39,409 bases of DNA from an uncultured bacterium (GCA_913063055.1 CAJXZK010000013.1:1-39409); one strand, 5' to 3'; shown: positions 16,319-25,865, counted from the first letter of the stretch. Numbers and translations: made by a program. The notes: generated by a model from the letters alone, not told the origin.

Positions 16319-17848
16319 CTAGTTTTTTGGCTTCCATATTGGATCTTGGAACTTGCTCGATTTACTTGGTTCAAACCAACGGGTCATGGTCATTTTCTGT
16401 TGGGTATAGAACTGAATACCTTCTGAGCCTTGAATGTGCAAATCGCCATAGAACGAAGCATTCCAACCAGTGAAGGGGAACCAGGCCATGGGAGCGGGGA
16501 CGCCAACGTTAATGCCGATCATGCCGGCATTGAAGTGATGTTTGAATTCGCGGGCTGAGCGACCGGAGTTGGTGTATATCACTGCGCCGTTGCCGTAAGG
16601 GCAATCGCGACCAATGGCAAGGGCGTCTTCTAGTGAATCGACACGCACCACCGATAATACTGGCCCAAATATCTCTTCTTTGACCACAGACATTTCTGGC
16701 TTAGCATGGTCAAGAATAGTTGGACCTAAGAAAAATCCGCTCGATTTTGCGGCCTCTATCTTGCGACCGTCCAGAGCCACTTTAGCTCCTTCGCTTTCGC
16801 CTTTATTGATCATGCCGCGCACTTTTTCTAAATGCTCTTTTGACACCAACGGCCCCATATCTGGATGGGCACTGCCTTTTCCGTCGGTTGGACCAACTTT
16901 CATCTTGGCCGATGCTTCCACTAAATGTGGTATCAAAGCTTCAGCAGCTGCGCCTACAGGCAGGGCTAAGCTGCCCGCCATGCATCTCTCGCCAGCACAG
17001 CCAAAGGCTGATGCCTGAAGGGCTTGCACTGTCTGCTCCATGTCGGCGTCAGGCATAATGATAATGTGATTTTTGGCGCCACCGGCCGCCTGTACTCTCT
17101 TGCCGTTGGCTGTGCCTGTGGTGTAAATGTATTTGGCAATATGAGTCGAACCGACAAAAGAGATGGCCTTAATCAGTGGGTGGGTCAGTAGGGCGTCAAC
17201 ACAATCTTTGCCGCCGTGAACGATATTGAATACACCATTGGGTAGGCCAGCTTCAGCCAGTAGATTGGCAATCATCATGCTGGTCAATGGCACTTTTTCG
17301 GAAGGTTTGAGCACGAATGAGTTGCCGCAGGTCAGGGCAATCGGATACATCCAGAGAGGAACCATGGCTGGGAAATTGAAGGGCGCAATGCCAGCGCAGA
17401 CGCCAATTGGGTGGCGAATGGTCTCGCAATCGACGTTGCGAGCAATGTTTTCCATGCTTTCGCCCATCATTAAGCTGGGGATGCCGCAGGCAAATTCGAC
17501 GACTTCTATGGCGCGTTGTACCGAAGCCTTTGACTCAGGAAGGGTCTTGCCGTGCTCACGAGTGACACATTCGGCAATTGCTTCATAGTGTTGTTCCATC
17601 AGGTTTTTGAAGCGGAACATCACCCGGGCCCGTTCGATGATTGGCACTTCCTTCCATTCGAGGAAGGCTTTGTGAGCTGCTTGTACGGCTCTATCTACAT
17701 CGGCATTACCACCCAGTGGCGTGCGGCCAATGATTTCACCAGTGGAGGGATTGTAGATATCTTGAAACTCGGTGGCCGTTGAATCTACCCAGTCACCATT
17801 GACTAAGAGTTTGCACACTGTTGCAGTGCCGGTTTTTGTTGCAACCAT
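16319..17848 (-). CDS. mmsA: CoA-acylating methylmalonate-semialdehyde dehydrogenase
   Basis: Converts methylmalonate semialdehyde (valine, thymine or inositol breakdown) or malonate semialdehyde to propionyl-CoA or acetyl-CoA with NAD and CoA. The 509 aa fit the family. Seen: VNGDWVDS at 16-23, the oxyanion Asn158 in APFNFP, LKPSEKVP near 180-187, FVGST at 231-235, and the nucleophile Cys289 in GCAGERCMA, a pattern specific to the MMSDH branch of aldehyde dehydrogenases (GERCMA rather than GQxC). EEIFGPVL is at the usual distance, and no general-base Glu is needed in this CoA-dependent class. ATG 17848 follows GGAGGGTGGA. No other valine-pathway gene lies nearby, so the in vivo substrate is uncertain. 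Confidence 0.92.
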   Translation of the reverse strand: MVATKTGTATVCKLLVNGDWVDSTATEFQDIYNPSTGEIIGRTPLGGNADVDRAVQAAHKAFLEWKEVPIIERARVMFRFKNLMEQHYEAIAECVTREHGKTLPESKASVQRAIEVVEFACGIPSLMMGESMENIARNVDCETIRHPIGVCAGIAPFNFPAMVPLWMYPIALTCGNSFVLKPSEKVPLTSMMIANLLAEAGLPNGVFNIVHGGKDCVDALLTHPLIKAISFVGSTHIAKYIYTTGTANGKRVQAAGGAKNHIIIMPDADMEQTVQALQASAFGCAGERCMAGSLALPVGAAAEALIPHLVEASAKMKVGPTDGKGSAHPDMGPLVSKEHLEKVRGMINKGESEGAKVALDGRKIEAAKSSGFFLGPTILDHAKPEMSVVKEEIFGPVLSVVRVDSLEDALAIGRDCPYGNGAVIYTNSGRSAREFKHHFNAGMIGINVGVPAPMAWFPFTGWNASFYGDLHIQGSEGIQFYTQQKMTMTRWFEPSKSSKFQDPIWKPKN

Positions 17849-17863
17849 TCCACCCTCCGATTT

Positions 17864-17917
17864 TTTTGCAAAAGCTGGTGAAGCTTCACATAATTTGCAC
17901 TTTAAATAATCTGCAAA
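17864..17917 (-). promoter_or_regulatory. Palindrome-rich upstream region of mmsA
   Basis: Within 54 bp upstream of mmsA lie the palindrome TTTTGCAAAA (17864-17873), the perfect 12-base palindrome GTGAAGCTTCAC (17878-17889), and TTTGCA (17894-17899) facing TGCAAA (17912-17917). Three copies of a TTTGCA-type box plus a central palindrome suggest a repressor or activator site, possibly for a catabolic regulator. No regulator gene is adjacent. Confidence 0.35.
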
Positions 17918-18011
17918 AGAATATCGGTTTGGCCTACTTTAAGCAATATGAAGAGGGCTATAAACCCTCAAACAATGGCTCTTTGAGAATCTTCTAATAG
18001 GTGGAGCGTCT

Positions 18012-19160
18012 TTAATAGCTGGCTGAAGCTTTAGCCATGGCTTGGTCGGCATAGTTCATGGCCTGGTTTGCCTGTTCGCGAGCTTGATTGGCCAAGGTCT
18101 TTGCCACTGGTGAGCTTGTGGTGCTGGCCAGGGAGCTAGCGCTCTCGGCTGCCGCTTGAGCGCTGTTGGCGTAAGAACGAGCTTCGCTGGCCGCTTGTTG
18201 TATGGCACTGCTGTTGTTTGAGCTAAGGGCCTGGTTTAAGGAATTGCGGGCCGAAGCAGCATAGTTCTGAGTTTGAGTTAGTTGACTTTGCACTTGTGAA
18301 TTAATACCGGCAAAGTTGGCCTGAACCGATTTGGGGTCATATGTAGATGTCGATGCCGGAGTCGTTCTTTGTGCACTGAGGCCTTGATTGCTGCCGCCGT
18401 TTTCGAAAATCTGATTGAAATTGGTCTGGTTCATATTGTTGCCAGCTCCAGTCCTGATTCCGGAGCCGCTATTCTGGCCAGAGCTGCCATTAAAGCCATT
18501 GGTACCGCCGCCGCCAAAGCTAGAGCCAGAGCCGCCGGAGCCAAAATTGCCACCGCCGCTATTAGCTGAAGTTGATTGCACATTGCCCCACTGTTGGCCA
18601 GTAGAGAAATTGTTGGCATTGTTGCCAGCGCGATTTTGATTTTGCGATTCCATCAAGCTTTGCTTGTAGGTTTTATTGTTTGTCGTGCCATTATTGCTGG
18701 CTCTATTAGTCGTATCGTTCTGACCACCAGCTCCCTTTGCTAAGGGGGTGTCTTTGGGAAAAACAATAAATTCGCCAGGGCTTTTAGATTTGCCCATCAG
18801 CTTCTCTAGTATGGTGTCCCACATGCTGGGAGTGTTGACGGGGGTATAGCTAGGGTTGGCCCCGGTGTTTCCGGTATTTCCAGTGTTTCCGTAATTGTTT
18901 CCGTACCCACCAGTATTCGTGTTGCCGCCGTTGCCGTAGTTTCCAAAATCAGATTCAGGTGGAGTGCTATAGCCACCGGGGTAATTGCCGCCGTTGTAAG
19001 AACCTGAGTTGGTGTTGCCCGAACCGGGATTTTCGAAAATAGAGTTGAAGTTTTGAGCTTGCGCGGGGCAGCTGATGGCCTGCAGAATAAACAGAGAAAT
19101 TACTGATATAGATGCAGTAAGTTTCTTGATGCTGAATATTGCTCTATTTTGCTGACTCAT
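18012..19160 (-). CDS. Asn/Gly-rich secreted protein with Ala-rich helical end
   Basis: A 382-aa protein of unknown function. A signal peptide (hydrophobic over about 18-30) ends with CPAQA near 35. About residues 36-270 are low complexity, rich in Asn, Gly, Ser, Thr and Tyr, with NYGNTGNTGN-type runs and GSGGSGSSFGGGG patches. The motif NFNxIFENxGS occurs twice, right after the signal (37-47) and again near residue 243, suggesting a short binding motif. The last 100 residues are Ala/Gln/Ser-rich with helical periodicity (SQVQSQLTQTQNYAASARNS). The layout suggests a surface or biofilm-matrix protein, but that is inference. It lies 29 bp after the ADP-ribosyltransferase-like gene on the same strand. 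Confidence 0.72.
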   Translation of the reverse strand: MSQQNRAIFSIKKLTASISVISLFILQAISCPAQAQNFNSIFENPGSGNTNSGSYNGGNYPGGYSTPPESDFGNYGNGGNTNTGGYGNNYGNTGNTGNTGANPSYTPVNTPSMWDTILEKLMGKSKSPGEFIVFPKDTPLAKGAGGQNDTTNRASNNGTTNNKTYKQSLMESQNQNRAGNNANNFSTGQQWGNVQSTSANSGGGNFGSGGSGSSFGGGGTNGFNGSSGQNSGSGIRTGAGNNMNQTNFNQIFENGGSNQGLSAQRTTPASTSTYDPKSVQANFAGINSQVQSQLTQTQNYAASARNSLNQALSSNNSSAIQQAASEARSYANSAQAAAESASSLASTTSSPVAKTLANQAREQANQAMNYADQAMAKASASY

Positions 19161-19189
19161 TTTTGATCCTGTTGTACAAGATCAGCGCC

Positions 19190-19915
19190 TCAAGCCTTAG
19201 ATTGCCTGAGTTTTCTAAGCTGATCGTCATGGGTGAGAGTCGGAACCTCTCCACCTTTCAGTGTAACACCGACTTTGTCGGCCACAAGACCCAGCTTTCG
19301 TAGAAACCACATGTCTACGCGCTTTTTCTGCAAAGTTTCTCGTAAATGTTTGATATTGGAGAGAAATTCGCCATCTTCGAATGTTCTCATGCGCTCAAAG
19401 CCGCCCATGAGGCGTTTGGAGCCATGATTACAATGAAGAACTTCTACTATATTGTTAACTTGCACAGGGCCAAGTACTGCCGCCGTGAAGGCCTGGCTTT
19501 GGCCATCGCGCACTTCACCCTCGTTTTGCAGGAAATCTACCTGTAGCCAGGTCCTTGCTGTGAAACGAACGCGCAGAACCACAGGTTCGCATATTAATGA
19601 ATTGAAGCTGTCTGGCTTAATATCGCGAATACACGCCGCTCTGGCGTAGGCGTAGGCATCTTGCGCTCTAGTTGTGAAAAAACTGTAGCTGTTGCGGCCG
19701 GGCTCAAGGAAGCCGGTTTTGTTTATTTCCCAGCGGCGATAGCAGTTGGTGCCGTGATAGAGGAAAATCTCGTTTTCGGGCTGGTTATAGTCCAAATTTC
19801 CATGGCCAGCGGCGAACTCCGCAAGCGGTGGGGGAACTTCATGGTAACGTAGGCTGTCCACCCGCTTCCTCTCATACTCAAGCCCTAGTTTTACTAGCCC
19901 CATCGGGGAAAGCAC
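19190..19915 (-). CDS. Possible ADP-ribosyltransferase-fold protein
   Basis: A 241-aa protein without signal or membrane segment. I recognise no named family, but the middle fits the H-Y-x class of ADP-ribosyltransferase folds: FLYHGTN (51-57, with the YHGT that holds NAD), a helix ending KTGFL, then SYSFFTTRAQDAYAYARA (76-93) with strand, aromatic residue and helix in the usual order. Gln141 (SQAFTA) and the late strand VQVNNIVEV are possible positions of the third motif. Relatives of this type include RNA 2'-phosphotransferase and toxin-like ARTs. The GTG at 19915 and the ATG at 19903 are both possible starts; AAAGGTG lies before the ATG. It sits directly after the coiled-coil gene block on the same strand. 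Confidence 0.45.
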   Translation of the reverse strand: MLSPMGLVKLGLEYERKRVDSLRYHEVPPPLAEFAAGHGNLDYNQPENEIFLYHGTNCYRRWEINKTGFLEPGRNSYSFFTTRAQDAYAYARAACIRDIKPDSFNSLICEPVVLRVRFTARTWLQVDFLQNEGEVRDGQSQAFTAAVLGPVQVNNIVEVLHCNHGSKRLMGGFERMRTFEDGEFLSNIKHLRETLQKKRVDMWFLRKLGLVADKVGVTLKGGEVPTLTHDDQLRKLRQSKA

Positions 19916-20000
19916 CTTTCATTGTGTTATTCCCTTGTTATGGAGGTGTCTAACCTTGCTATTGTTTTGCTTCGGAGGAGTGCTCGGAGCCTTGTTACGG

Positions 20001-23000
20001 TTATTCCATATGTTTTTCGCGAGCCGCTTGGATGGCGGCAGTGGCAGCTGCCAATGCCTGACGGACCCGGTCTAGGTTTACTTCAGCACTGTCGCGGATA
20101 GTCGTGGTTAACTCAGAGCGCTTGTTGGTTAATTCAGCAAAGAGCTTCTCACTTTGATCTTCCATGCTGTCGATGTTGTGTTCGATGGCGCTAGCAAGAT
20201 CTTTGTTCGCTTGTTGTTTTAGGCTTCCCAGCTTGTTTAGAGCATGGTTGCGCTCTTCATTCAGTTCAGGCTCCGCATCTACGGTAGAAGATTCAGCTAA
20301 GCTCTTGAGAGTGAGATCGCTCTCAAGCATGCGCTTTTCTGTATCTTTGAGGTAAGCATTCACTTCTTGAGTGCGTAGAACTAAATCTTGGCTTGAGCGT
20401 CTAAATGTCTCTTCAAGACCGCTCTTAAGCCCGCGACCAGAGTTCTCTAGCTCGGTCAGGCAATCTTCTACTGTGCGCTTGAGTTTTTCAGAAGAGAGAC
20501 TGATACTTTCTTCTAGTTTTGCCAGCTGCGAGAGCATTGCTGTATTTGATTCTGTAGCAACCTGCTTGCCCATGTCGTGAATCATGGTGCGCAGAATTTC
20601 TTTCTGCTCGTTCAGTTTAGGCAAGATTGACTCGGCAAGAAGTTCTTTAGTCTTCTGTGCTACAGCCATCTCACATACGGCCACCGTATGCGAAATTGTC
20701 TGTTCAAGATCAAGTTTGGTTGAACGCAGCTTCTCGCAGGCTCTTTCCAGGGAGCTGTCAATTTCTTCAATCATGGAGCGCATGTTCCGCTCTAGAGATT
20801 GAGTGATTGATGCATTTTCTTCGCCCATGCGCTCGCGGAAGCGCTCAAATCTTTGGGTTACTTTCTCGCTGTAGCTATCGTGGCTTTCTTTCAGCTGGTC
20901 GAGAATAGATTCACTCAATCTGGCCAGTTCATCATTGCGGCTGGCAATCAAGCTATTGAGACGACCTTGAACGGAGCCAGTGAGTTTCTCCAGCTCGCCT
21001 TTGAATTGCTCACACTGATCGACAATGGCGGACGAAAGTTGATTCTGCTCTGACTCTAAGCGCTCTAAGCCACTTGCGTCTAGGTCACTAAGTAGGCTTC
21101 TGGCGCCTTCAGATTCTTTTGAAATGTTATTTTGCACATCTACTGCTAGATTTTCTAGGCGACTTCTCAGTTCGCTAGAAAGATTCGTCAGATTTACTTC
21201 TGCATGTTTTTCAAGGTCTTGGCCTTCGCGCAGTAGCTCTTCAACTTGTCTGTTTAAGCGTATCTTCAGCTCTTCAGCACGCGAACTCATCTTGTTAGCA
21301 GCTTTAGCAACTTGTTGCTCAAGCTTGCTCATCAAGGTCGCCATCTCGTTCATCATTAAGCGAGCGTCTTGAGCTGGAGCCTGTCTTACGCCGGAATCGA
21401 ACTCACCCAGGGCCGGGGCGCTTCTATATGGCGCTGGTGTTGGTGCTGGGGCGACAAATGGCGCTGGTGCAGGCTCCGGAGCAGCTGTAGGTGTAGGAGC
21501 GACAAATGGTTCCGGAGCTGGAGCTGCTTCTACTACAGGAGCGACAAATGGTTCCGGAGCTGGAGCTGCTTCTACCACAGGAGCGACAAATGGTTCCGGT
21601 GCTGGAGCTGCTTCTACCACAGGAGCGACAAATGGTTCTGGTGCTGGAGCTGCTTCAATAGACTGAGCTACTTGAGCTGGTGTTTCTACTATTGGTTGAA
21701 CGGCTACCTCAGCTGCTTCCACTACTGCTGGCTGCTCAGGCGGATGGCTGTAATCTTGAGCCGATACTTGAGCTGCTGGTGCTGCAATTTCGATTTGTGG
21801 TCTCAGTGGTGATGGCTGAGGCACTGGTGGGTGGAGTGGCAATGCTGTCGAGTCGGAACCGCCAGCGAGTTCACTGCTGCGACGCAGTGGGCTGCTGTAG
21901 TCGCGTGGTCTGACACGGGTCTGCATTACTTGCGAGTCTGTCATAGAATTTGGCATTGATTGAGCCGGCATAACTTCTGCTTCTGCTGGCGCCACGGGCG
22001 TTTCCGCAACTGGCTCTGGGGCTTGGCTTGCCGCAGGAGCTGACATCTCTGCCTGCTCCTCAACTACTGGCGAAGTTACTTCTGCAGTGGGTTCATCCTC
22101 TGCTGTGAACAATGAAGTGGTGGGGTCCATGGTAGACCAGAAGCCAGCGCTGTCTGTGGCACTGTTAAGCGCTCCAACATCTTGGGTCAGAGGCGTAACG
22201 CTGCTGGCTGCTTCAGGCGATGCAACTTCGCTCAGCGGCGTGCCTTGGTGCCAAATCTGTTGCTCGCTAGCCTGTTCTTCAGCACTTGGTGCTGCACCCA
22301 TTTGCAATTCTTGCGCGGGGCTGTCTTTTGAAAGCTGCTGAGTTAATCTTTCGAAGAGGCTGTTTGAGTCTGTTGTCGGCTCGGCTGGTTGCGCGAAGGA
22401 CGATTCAACAGCTGTTGACCACTCGGCTTCACTTGTAGCTTGGCTTTCTGTCACAAAAGGCTCGGCTGCCATCAAGCTTGGTTCTATTAGTTCAGGCAGC
22501 GGAGACTTTTCTCCATGCCAATCGCTCGGTGAACTAGCTCCCCATCCTTGCGAGTGCTCGGCCACGGCCTCTGGCAATGGCAGTTCCACAGGGGTTGGGA
22601 TAAATGTCTCTTGCACAAATGTGGCTGGGGTTTGCTCGGTTAATGCTTCAGCCGATACCTCAGCCGCCGCTTCGAGTGGTGCCACTGGCGGTGCTGCTGT
22701 CTCCACTTGTGCTAGGCCTTCTGCTCCGCTAGCAGGCTCAGCATCAGGCTTGTAATCCATCCAAGAGTCTGGATCGGCAACAACAGGTGTTTCGACCACA
22801 GCCGGTGGAATAGCATCTGGATTTGTTTCTATTGTGCCGCGGGCGGCGTTAGAGAATATATCGGCATTGAAATCAGCGTCATTGACGCCTGGTTCGACAG
22901 GCATAGCAAAAGCATTCGGATCGAGATCCCAGCTATCAAATTTAGCTTCGGGCACAGCAGGGGCCTGCGCTTCGCCTTTGACAAATTTATCGTAGTGCTC

Positions 23001-24443
23001 ATCGCCAAAGTATTCTTTTAGGCGTTTTTGTTTTCCGGCTTCTTGTTCTGCCCGTATACGCTTTTCTTTTTCAAATTCATTCTCTGCGTAGTTTATTGCT
23101 GCTTCACCAGCGAAACCTTGCTGGTAGTCGTTAAAGAACTGTGCAGAAAAGTCTTCTTTGGGCAGGTTATTGTCGAGGACAGCTGTGGCTGTTTCAGACG
23201 GGGCATCGTGAGTGTCGTGCGACATTTCATACCAGGGCGCAGCCATCTTAACTGTGGTCAACTGCTGGTCGATACGTATATGATCGCCAGTCATAAGTAT
23301 TGCAGTTAGGGCATCTGCTGATGCTGTAGCCCAAGGCGGTGTGTCGTCATAGCGGCTGGCCGTGCGCGTCGGAGTCGCCGGCGGTTCAGGCGCTGGCTCG
23401 GGGCTTGAAGGCACAAAGGCCGTGTTTGCTTCAAAAGCAAATTCAGAAGCCTCGTTGTTTAATGAAGTTGGCTGTTGTGGATATTCTGGTGCCACCATTT
23501 CAGCTTGTGGCGGCAGTTGCAAATTTGAAAAAACTGGTTGTTGCAGAGCTGGTGCCATGTCGAAGGCTGGTTGCTCAGGAACTGGCGGTGGTGCCACCAC
23601 TTGAGGTGTGTATTCAGCGATCTGTGGTTCTGCTGCCGGAGCTTGAGCCGCTTCGTTTGCTGGAGTTGGCTTAAAAGGATTGCTGTCGAAAGCCACAGGA
23701 GAAGCAGCTTGTTCTGCATTGATTGCTTGCTGCGTCATGATGCCATGTTGCACAGCTAGCTCGCCTAGGGCAAGCTCTTCAGCGTTAAGAGGAGCAAAGC
23801 AAGACTTCAAGATGGTTTTATTTCTGTCGTCTTGACGGCCTTCTGGAGTAAAGATCATATGGCAAACGGAACCAATGTCGATCACTGGCTTGCCGACTTG
23901 AGGCGTAATTTTGGCTCCGAGTTGACCCAGTAGTGCAATTACTGGCTCTTCAAGAGTCGAACCTTCTACAGTCAAACTCCGTCTGCTGCCGCCTTGGGCA
24001 TAGTTCGAGCCAACTTGATAAAGGGCTTTGACTTGGTTTGCCCCTAATCTCGTGATTGGTCGGCAAGCTAAATAGTTGAAGTCTTTACCATCGAGAATGG
24101 CTTTAGTTGCCTTCTCTTGCATTAACGCGTCGAGTACTCTGAATTCATAAGCTGAGGCTGTGACGTTTACGACCATGCATTGGCCTTCGTCTTTGCTAAT
24201 TACAACACACAGGTCTTTTACTCTGAATGTCTCGCCCTGGTCTTCTGCTTTTTTAGAGAAGGATGAGAGGCCCGCTGGTGCTGCCACTTGCTCAAGACAA
24301 AAGATCAAATAACCTGGTTCATAGAGCATGCTCTCTTGAGCGGCCCATTCGGTCGGTGAGCTCGGCTTGTTCTTGTCAAAAACCCTCAGGTAGGCTTTGA
24401 CATCGGGTATTCGCAAGTGGTGTTGGCGGAGCATTGAGTTCAT
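20001..24443 (-). CDS. Giant three-part protein: unknown N-domain, Pro/Ala/Glu-rich linker, coiled-coil C-terminus
   Basis: A 1480-aa cytoplasmic protein (no signal or membrane segment). Residues 1 to about 255 look folded, with mixed strands and helices (for example CMVVNVTASAYEFRVLDAL, VIDIGSVCHMIFTPEG); I recognise no family. About 255-1015 is a long disordered stretch rich in Pro, Ala, Glu and Thr, including near-identical 14-residue repeats of AAPAPEPFVAPVVE at about 929-982. About 1018-1480 is helical coiled-coil with recurring Leu, Glu and Ser (LEQQVAKAANKMSSRAEELK onward), ending in an Ala-rich helix. It is the third of three coiled-coil genes on one strand, 65 bp after the 445-aa one. 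It could be a scaffold or cytoskeletal element; this is inference. No clear ribosome site before ATG 24443; a second ATG lies three codons later. Confidence 0.75.
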   Translation of the reverse strand: MNSMLRQHHLRIPDVKAYLRVFDKNKPSSPTEWAAQESMLYEPGYLIFCLEQVAAPAGLSSFSKKAEDQGETFRVKDLCVVISKDEGQCMVVNVTASAYEFRVLDALMQEKATKAILDGKDFNYLACRPITRLGANQVKALYQVGSNYAQGGSRRSLTVEGSTLEEPVIALLGQLGAKITPQVGKPVIDIGSVCHMIFTPEGRQDDRNKTILKSCFAPLNAEELALGELAVQHGIMTQQAINAEQAASPVAFDSNPFKPTPANEAAQAPAAEPQIAEYTPQVVAPPPVPEQPAFDMAPALQQPVFSNLQLPPQAEMVAPEYPQQPTSLNNEASEFAFEANTAFVPSSPEPAPEPPATPTRTASRYDDTPPWATASADALTAILMTGDHIRIDQQLTTVKMAAPWYEMSHDTHDAPSETATAVLDNNLPKEDFSAQFFNDYQQGFAGEAAINYAENEFEKEKRIRAEQEAGKQKRLKEYFGDEHYDKFVKGEAQAPAVPEAKFDSWDLDPNAFAMPVEPGVNDADFNADIFSNAARGTIETNPDAIPPAVVETPVVADPDSWMDYKPDAEPASGAEGLAQVETAAPPVAPLEAAAEVSAEALTEQTPATFVQETFIPTPVELPLPEAVAEHSQGWGASSPSDWHGEKSPLPELIEPSLMAAEPFVTESQATSEAEWSTAVESSFAQPAEPTTDSNSLFERLTQQLSKDSPAQELQMGAAPSAEEQASEQQIWHQGTPLSEVASPEAASSVTPLTQDVGALNSATDSAGFWSTMDPTTSLFTAEDEPTAEVTSPVVEEQAEMSAPAASQAPEPVAETPVAPAEAEVMPAQSMPNSMTDSQVMQTRVRPRDYSSPLRRSSELAGGSDSTALPLHPPVPQPSPLRPQIEIAAPAAQVSAQDYSHPPEQPAVVEAAEVAVQPIVETPAQVAQSIEAAPAPEPFVAPVVEAAPAPEPFVAPVVEAAPAPEPFVAPVVEAAPAPEPFVAPTPTAAPEPAPAPFVAPAPTPAPYRSAPALGEFDSGVRQAPAQDARLMMNEMATLMSKLEQQVAKAANKMSSRAEELKIRLNRQVEELLREGQDLEKHAEVNLTNLSSELRSRLENLAVDVQNNISKESEGARSLLSDLDASGLERLESEQNQLSSAIVDQCEQFKGELEKLTGSVQGRLNSLIASRNDELARLSESILDQLKESHDSYSEKVTQRFERFRERMGEENASITQSLERNMRSMIEEIDSSLERACEKLRSTKLDLEQTISHTVAVCEMAVAQKTKELLAESILPKLNEQKEILRTMIHDMGKQVATESNTAMLSQLAKLEESISLSSEKLKRTVEDCLTELENSGRGLKSGLEETFRRSSQDLVLRTQEVNAYLKDTEKRMLESDLTLKSLAESSTVDAEPELNEERNHALNKLGSLKQQANKDLASAIEHNIDSMEDQSEKLFAELTNKRSELTTTIRDSAEVNLDRVRQALAAATAAIQAAREKHME
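21499..21656. repeat. 42-bp in-frame tandem repeat, about 3.8 copies
   Basis: Three full 42-bp units (21499-21540, 21541-21582, 21583-21624) and a partial fourth (from 21625) differ by only a few bases. They encode the 14-residue unit AAPAPEPFVAPVVE on the minus strand. A degenerate copy precedes them (about 21451-21498). The near identity implies recent duplication by slippage or recombination, and copy number could be misassembled from short reads. Confidence 0.93.
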
Positions 24444-24508
24444 GGCGTTATCTTGTGAAGAGTCCTGGTTGGAAGTGTGATTTCTCTATCTGTACTGGTG
24501 AGGTTGAT

Positions 24509-25846
24509 TTAATCGGGAGCCCCTGCTGCATGCGCTATCTCTTTAAGTGCTGCGGCCTTTTGGTCGTTAATTAGTCGTACCAGCTTAGTGGTCGATTCTT
24601 CTATTTCGTTTTTTGCACTCTGGCTATCGGCAACGATTTTCGACAAAGAGCGCTCATAGGCGCCTTTCATTTCGCTATCAACTTCTGCACCCACATTGGT
24701 TAGCGATGCCACTGCATCTTTCATTAGTTCGCCTAGTTTGGTCTCAAAGCCATTGCGAATTGCGATTAGTTCAGAGCGAATCTCGTTAATTACCCGCGAC
24801 TTAGCCTCTTCCAGCTGAGCCCGGACTAATTCGGTCTCGCTCACCTTGCCATTCATGCGGGCAACAAAGGCTTGCATATCCATCTGCACTCGTTCTTTGA
24901 CGTCATCGCATTTTTTCTTCAGTGCTTCGTTGCTGCTCTGAGATGCTTGAGTCAAACGAGTGGTAGCAGTACTGGTATCATCAGTAAGTTTCTTGGAAGT
25001 ATCCTGTGCCAGGTCTTCGATCTGCTCACAGACGCCTTCAAACTTGGCTTTTAGAGCACTGACGTTGGAGTCGCTGGCGGCACTAAAAACGTTGTTTACA
25101 TCTTGCTCAATTGCTCTCAAGATGTCGTCAATTTTAAGATGAAGAGCTTCAGAATCGCCTTCCAATCCACTTTCGGAAGACTTTGAATGAGCTTCGAGGT
25201 TATTGAACTCGGCTTGGAAATCAGCATTAAAGCGCTGCATCAAAGTCGAGAAATGGCTTTCGATGCTGTTTGCTTTCTGCATGTAGTTACGAAATAGAGC
25301 GCTGTTCGATTGCTTCTCGCTACCACGTGATTCCCACAAACTATGATCTAATTTTTGTTGTAGTGAATTAGAGAAGAAACTAGACTGAGATCTTAGCCTT
25401 TGGCCACTCAAGTAATGTTGAGTTTCCAGCTCTACTGCCGCACCTTCAACAACGCTAGAATAATGGTCAGCGGCACGCATGAAGTTGTCATCTAAGGTGC
25501 TTTCATGGCTAATTTTGAGTTCGGTAATTGCTCGCCTTAGGTCATCATTAAAGAGAGCCAAGCGCTCAGTTAACTGTTGCAGATGGTTCTCTGTACTCTG
25601 GCGTTCTCTTTCCGCGGCATTGCGCAATCGTTCAACCGCTTCTTTTGCCTGTCTTTTAATTTCTTCTTCAACAGCAGCAGCTTTTGCAGCCACTTCCATT
25701 TTTGATTGCTGTTCGGATTCTTGCCGCTCATTGACATGGGCTGATGCTTTATTTGCTAGCTTCGCTGTTGATGCTTCTTCTAGCTCATTCAGCCGAGCTG
25801 AACCAGAGTCGTAGATGTCTTGAAGCTTCTTACCTGCAAAAGTCAT
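24509..25846 (-). CDS. Coiled-coil protein of unknown function (445 aa)
   Basis: A soluble protein with no signal peptide or membrane segment. It is almost wholly alpha-helical, rich in Glu, Lys, Ala, Ser, Gln and Leu with few prolines or glycines. The N-terminal 130 residues are the most strongly heptad-like (EVAAKAAAVEEEIKRQAKEA and on); later parts have spaced helices such as LKAKFEGVCEQIEDLAQD. This composition recalls apolipoprotein/SMC-like coiled coils but no conserved domain is seen. AGGAAG precedes ATG 25846 at good spacing, and the gene starts 19 bp after the 473-aa coiled-coil gene, so they are one transcript. The C-terminal part of the 1480-aa neighbour has a similar style, suggesting the three proteins assemble together (inference). 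Confidence 0.75.
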   Translation of the reverse strand: MTFAGKKLQDIYDSGSARLNELEEASTAKLANKASAHVNERQESEQQSKMEVAAKAAAVEEEIKRQAKEAVERLRNAAERERQSTENHLQQLTERLALFNDDLRRAITELKISHESTLDDNFMRAADHYSSVVEGAAVELETQHYLSGQRLRSQSSFFSNSLQQKLDHSLWESRGSEKQSNSALFRNYMQKANSIESHFSTLMQRFNADFQAEFNNLEAHSKSSESGLEGDSEALHLKIDDILRAIEQDVNNVFSAASDSNVSALKAKFEGVCEQIEDLAQDTSKKLTDDTSTATTRLTQASQSSNEALKKKCDDVKERVQMDMQAFVARMNGKVSETELVRAQLEEAKSRVINEIRSELIAIRNGFETKLGELMKDAVASLTNVGAEVDSEMKGAYERSLSKIVADSQSAKNEIEESTTKLVRLINDQKAAALKEIAHAAGAPD

Positions 25847-25865
25847 TAACGTCTTCCTCGATTTG

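Noticed and set aside
21451..21660. CRISPR array
   Set aside because: Repeats are directly adjacent without spacers and encode an in-frame peptide repeat.
21369..21812. 147-codon rightward open frame with Trp/Cys/Ser repeats
   Set aside because: It is the mirror of the tandem repeat in the leftward 1480-aa gene; composition is an artefact of the repeat.
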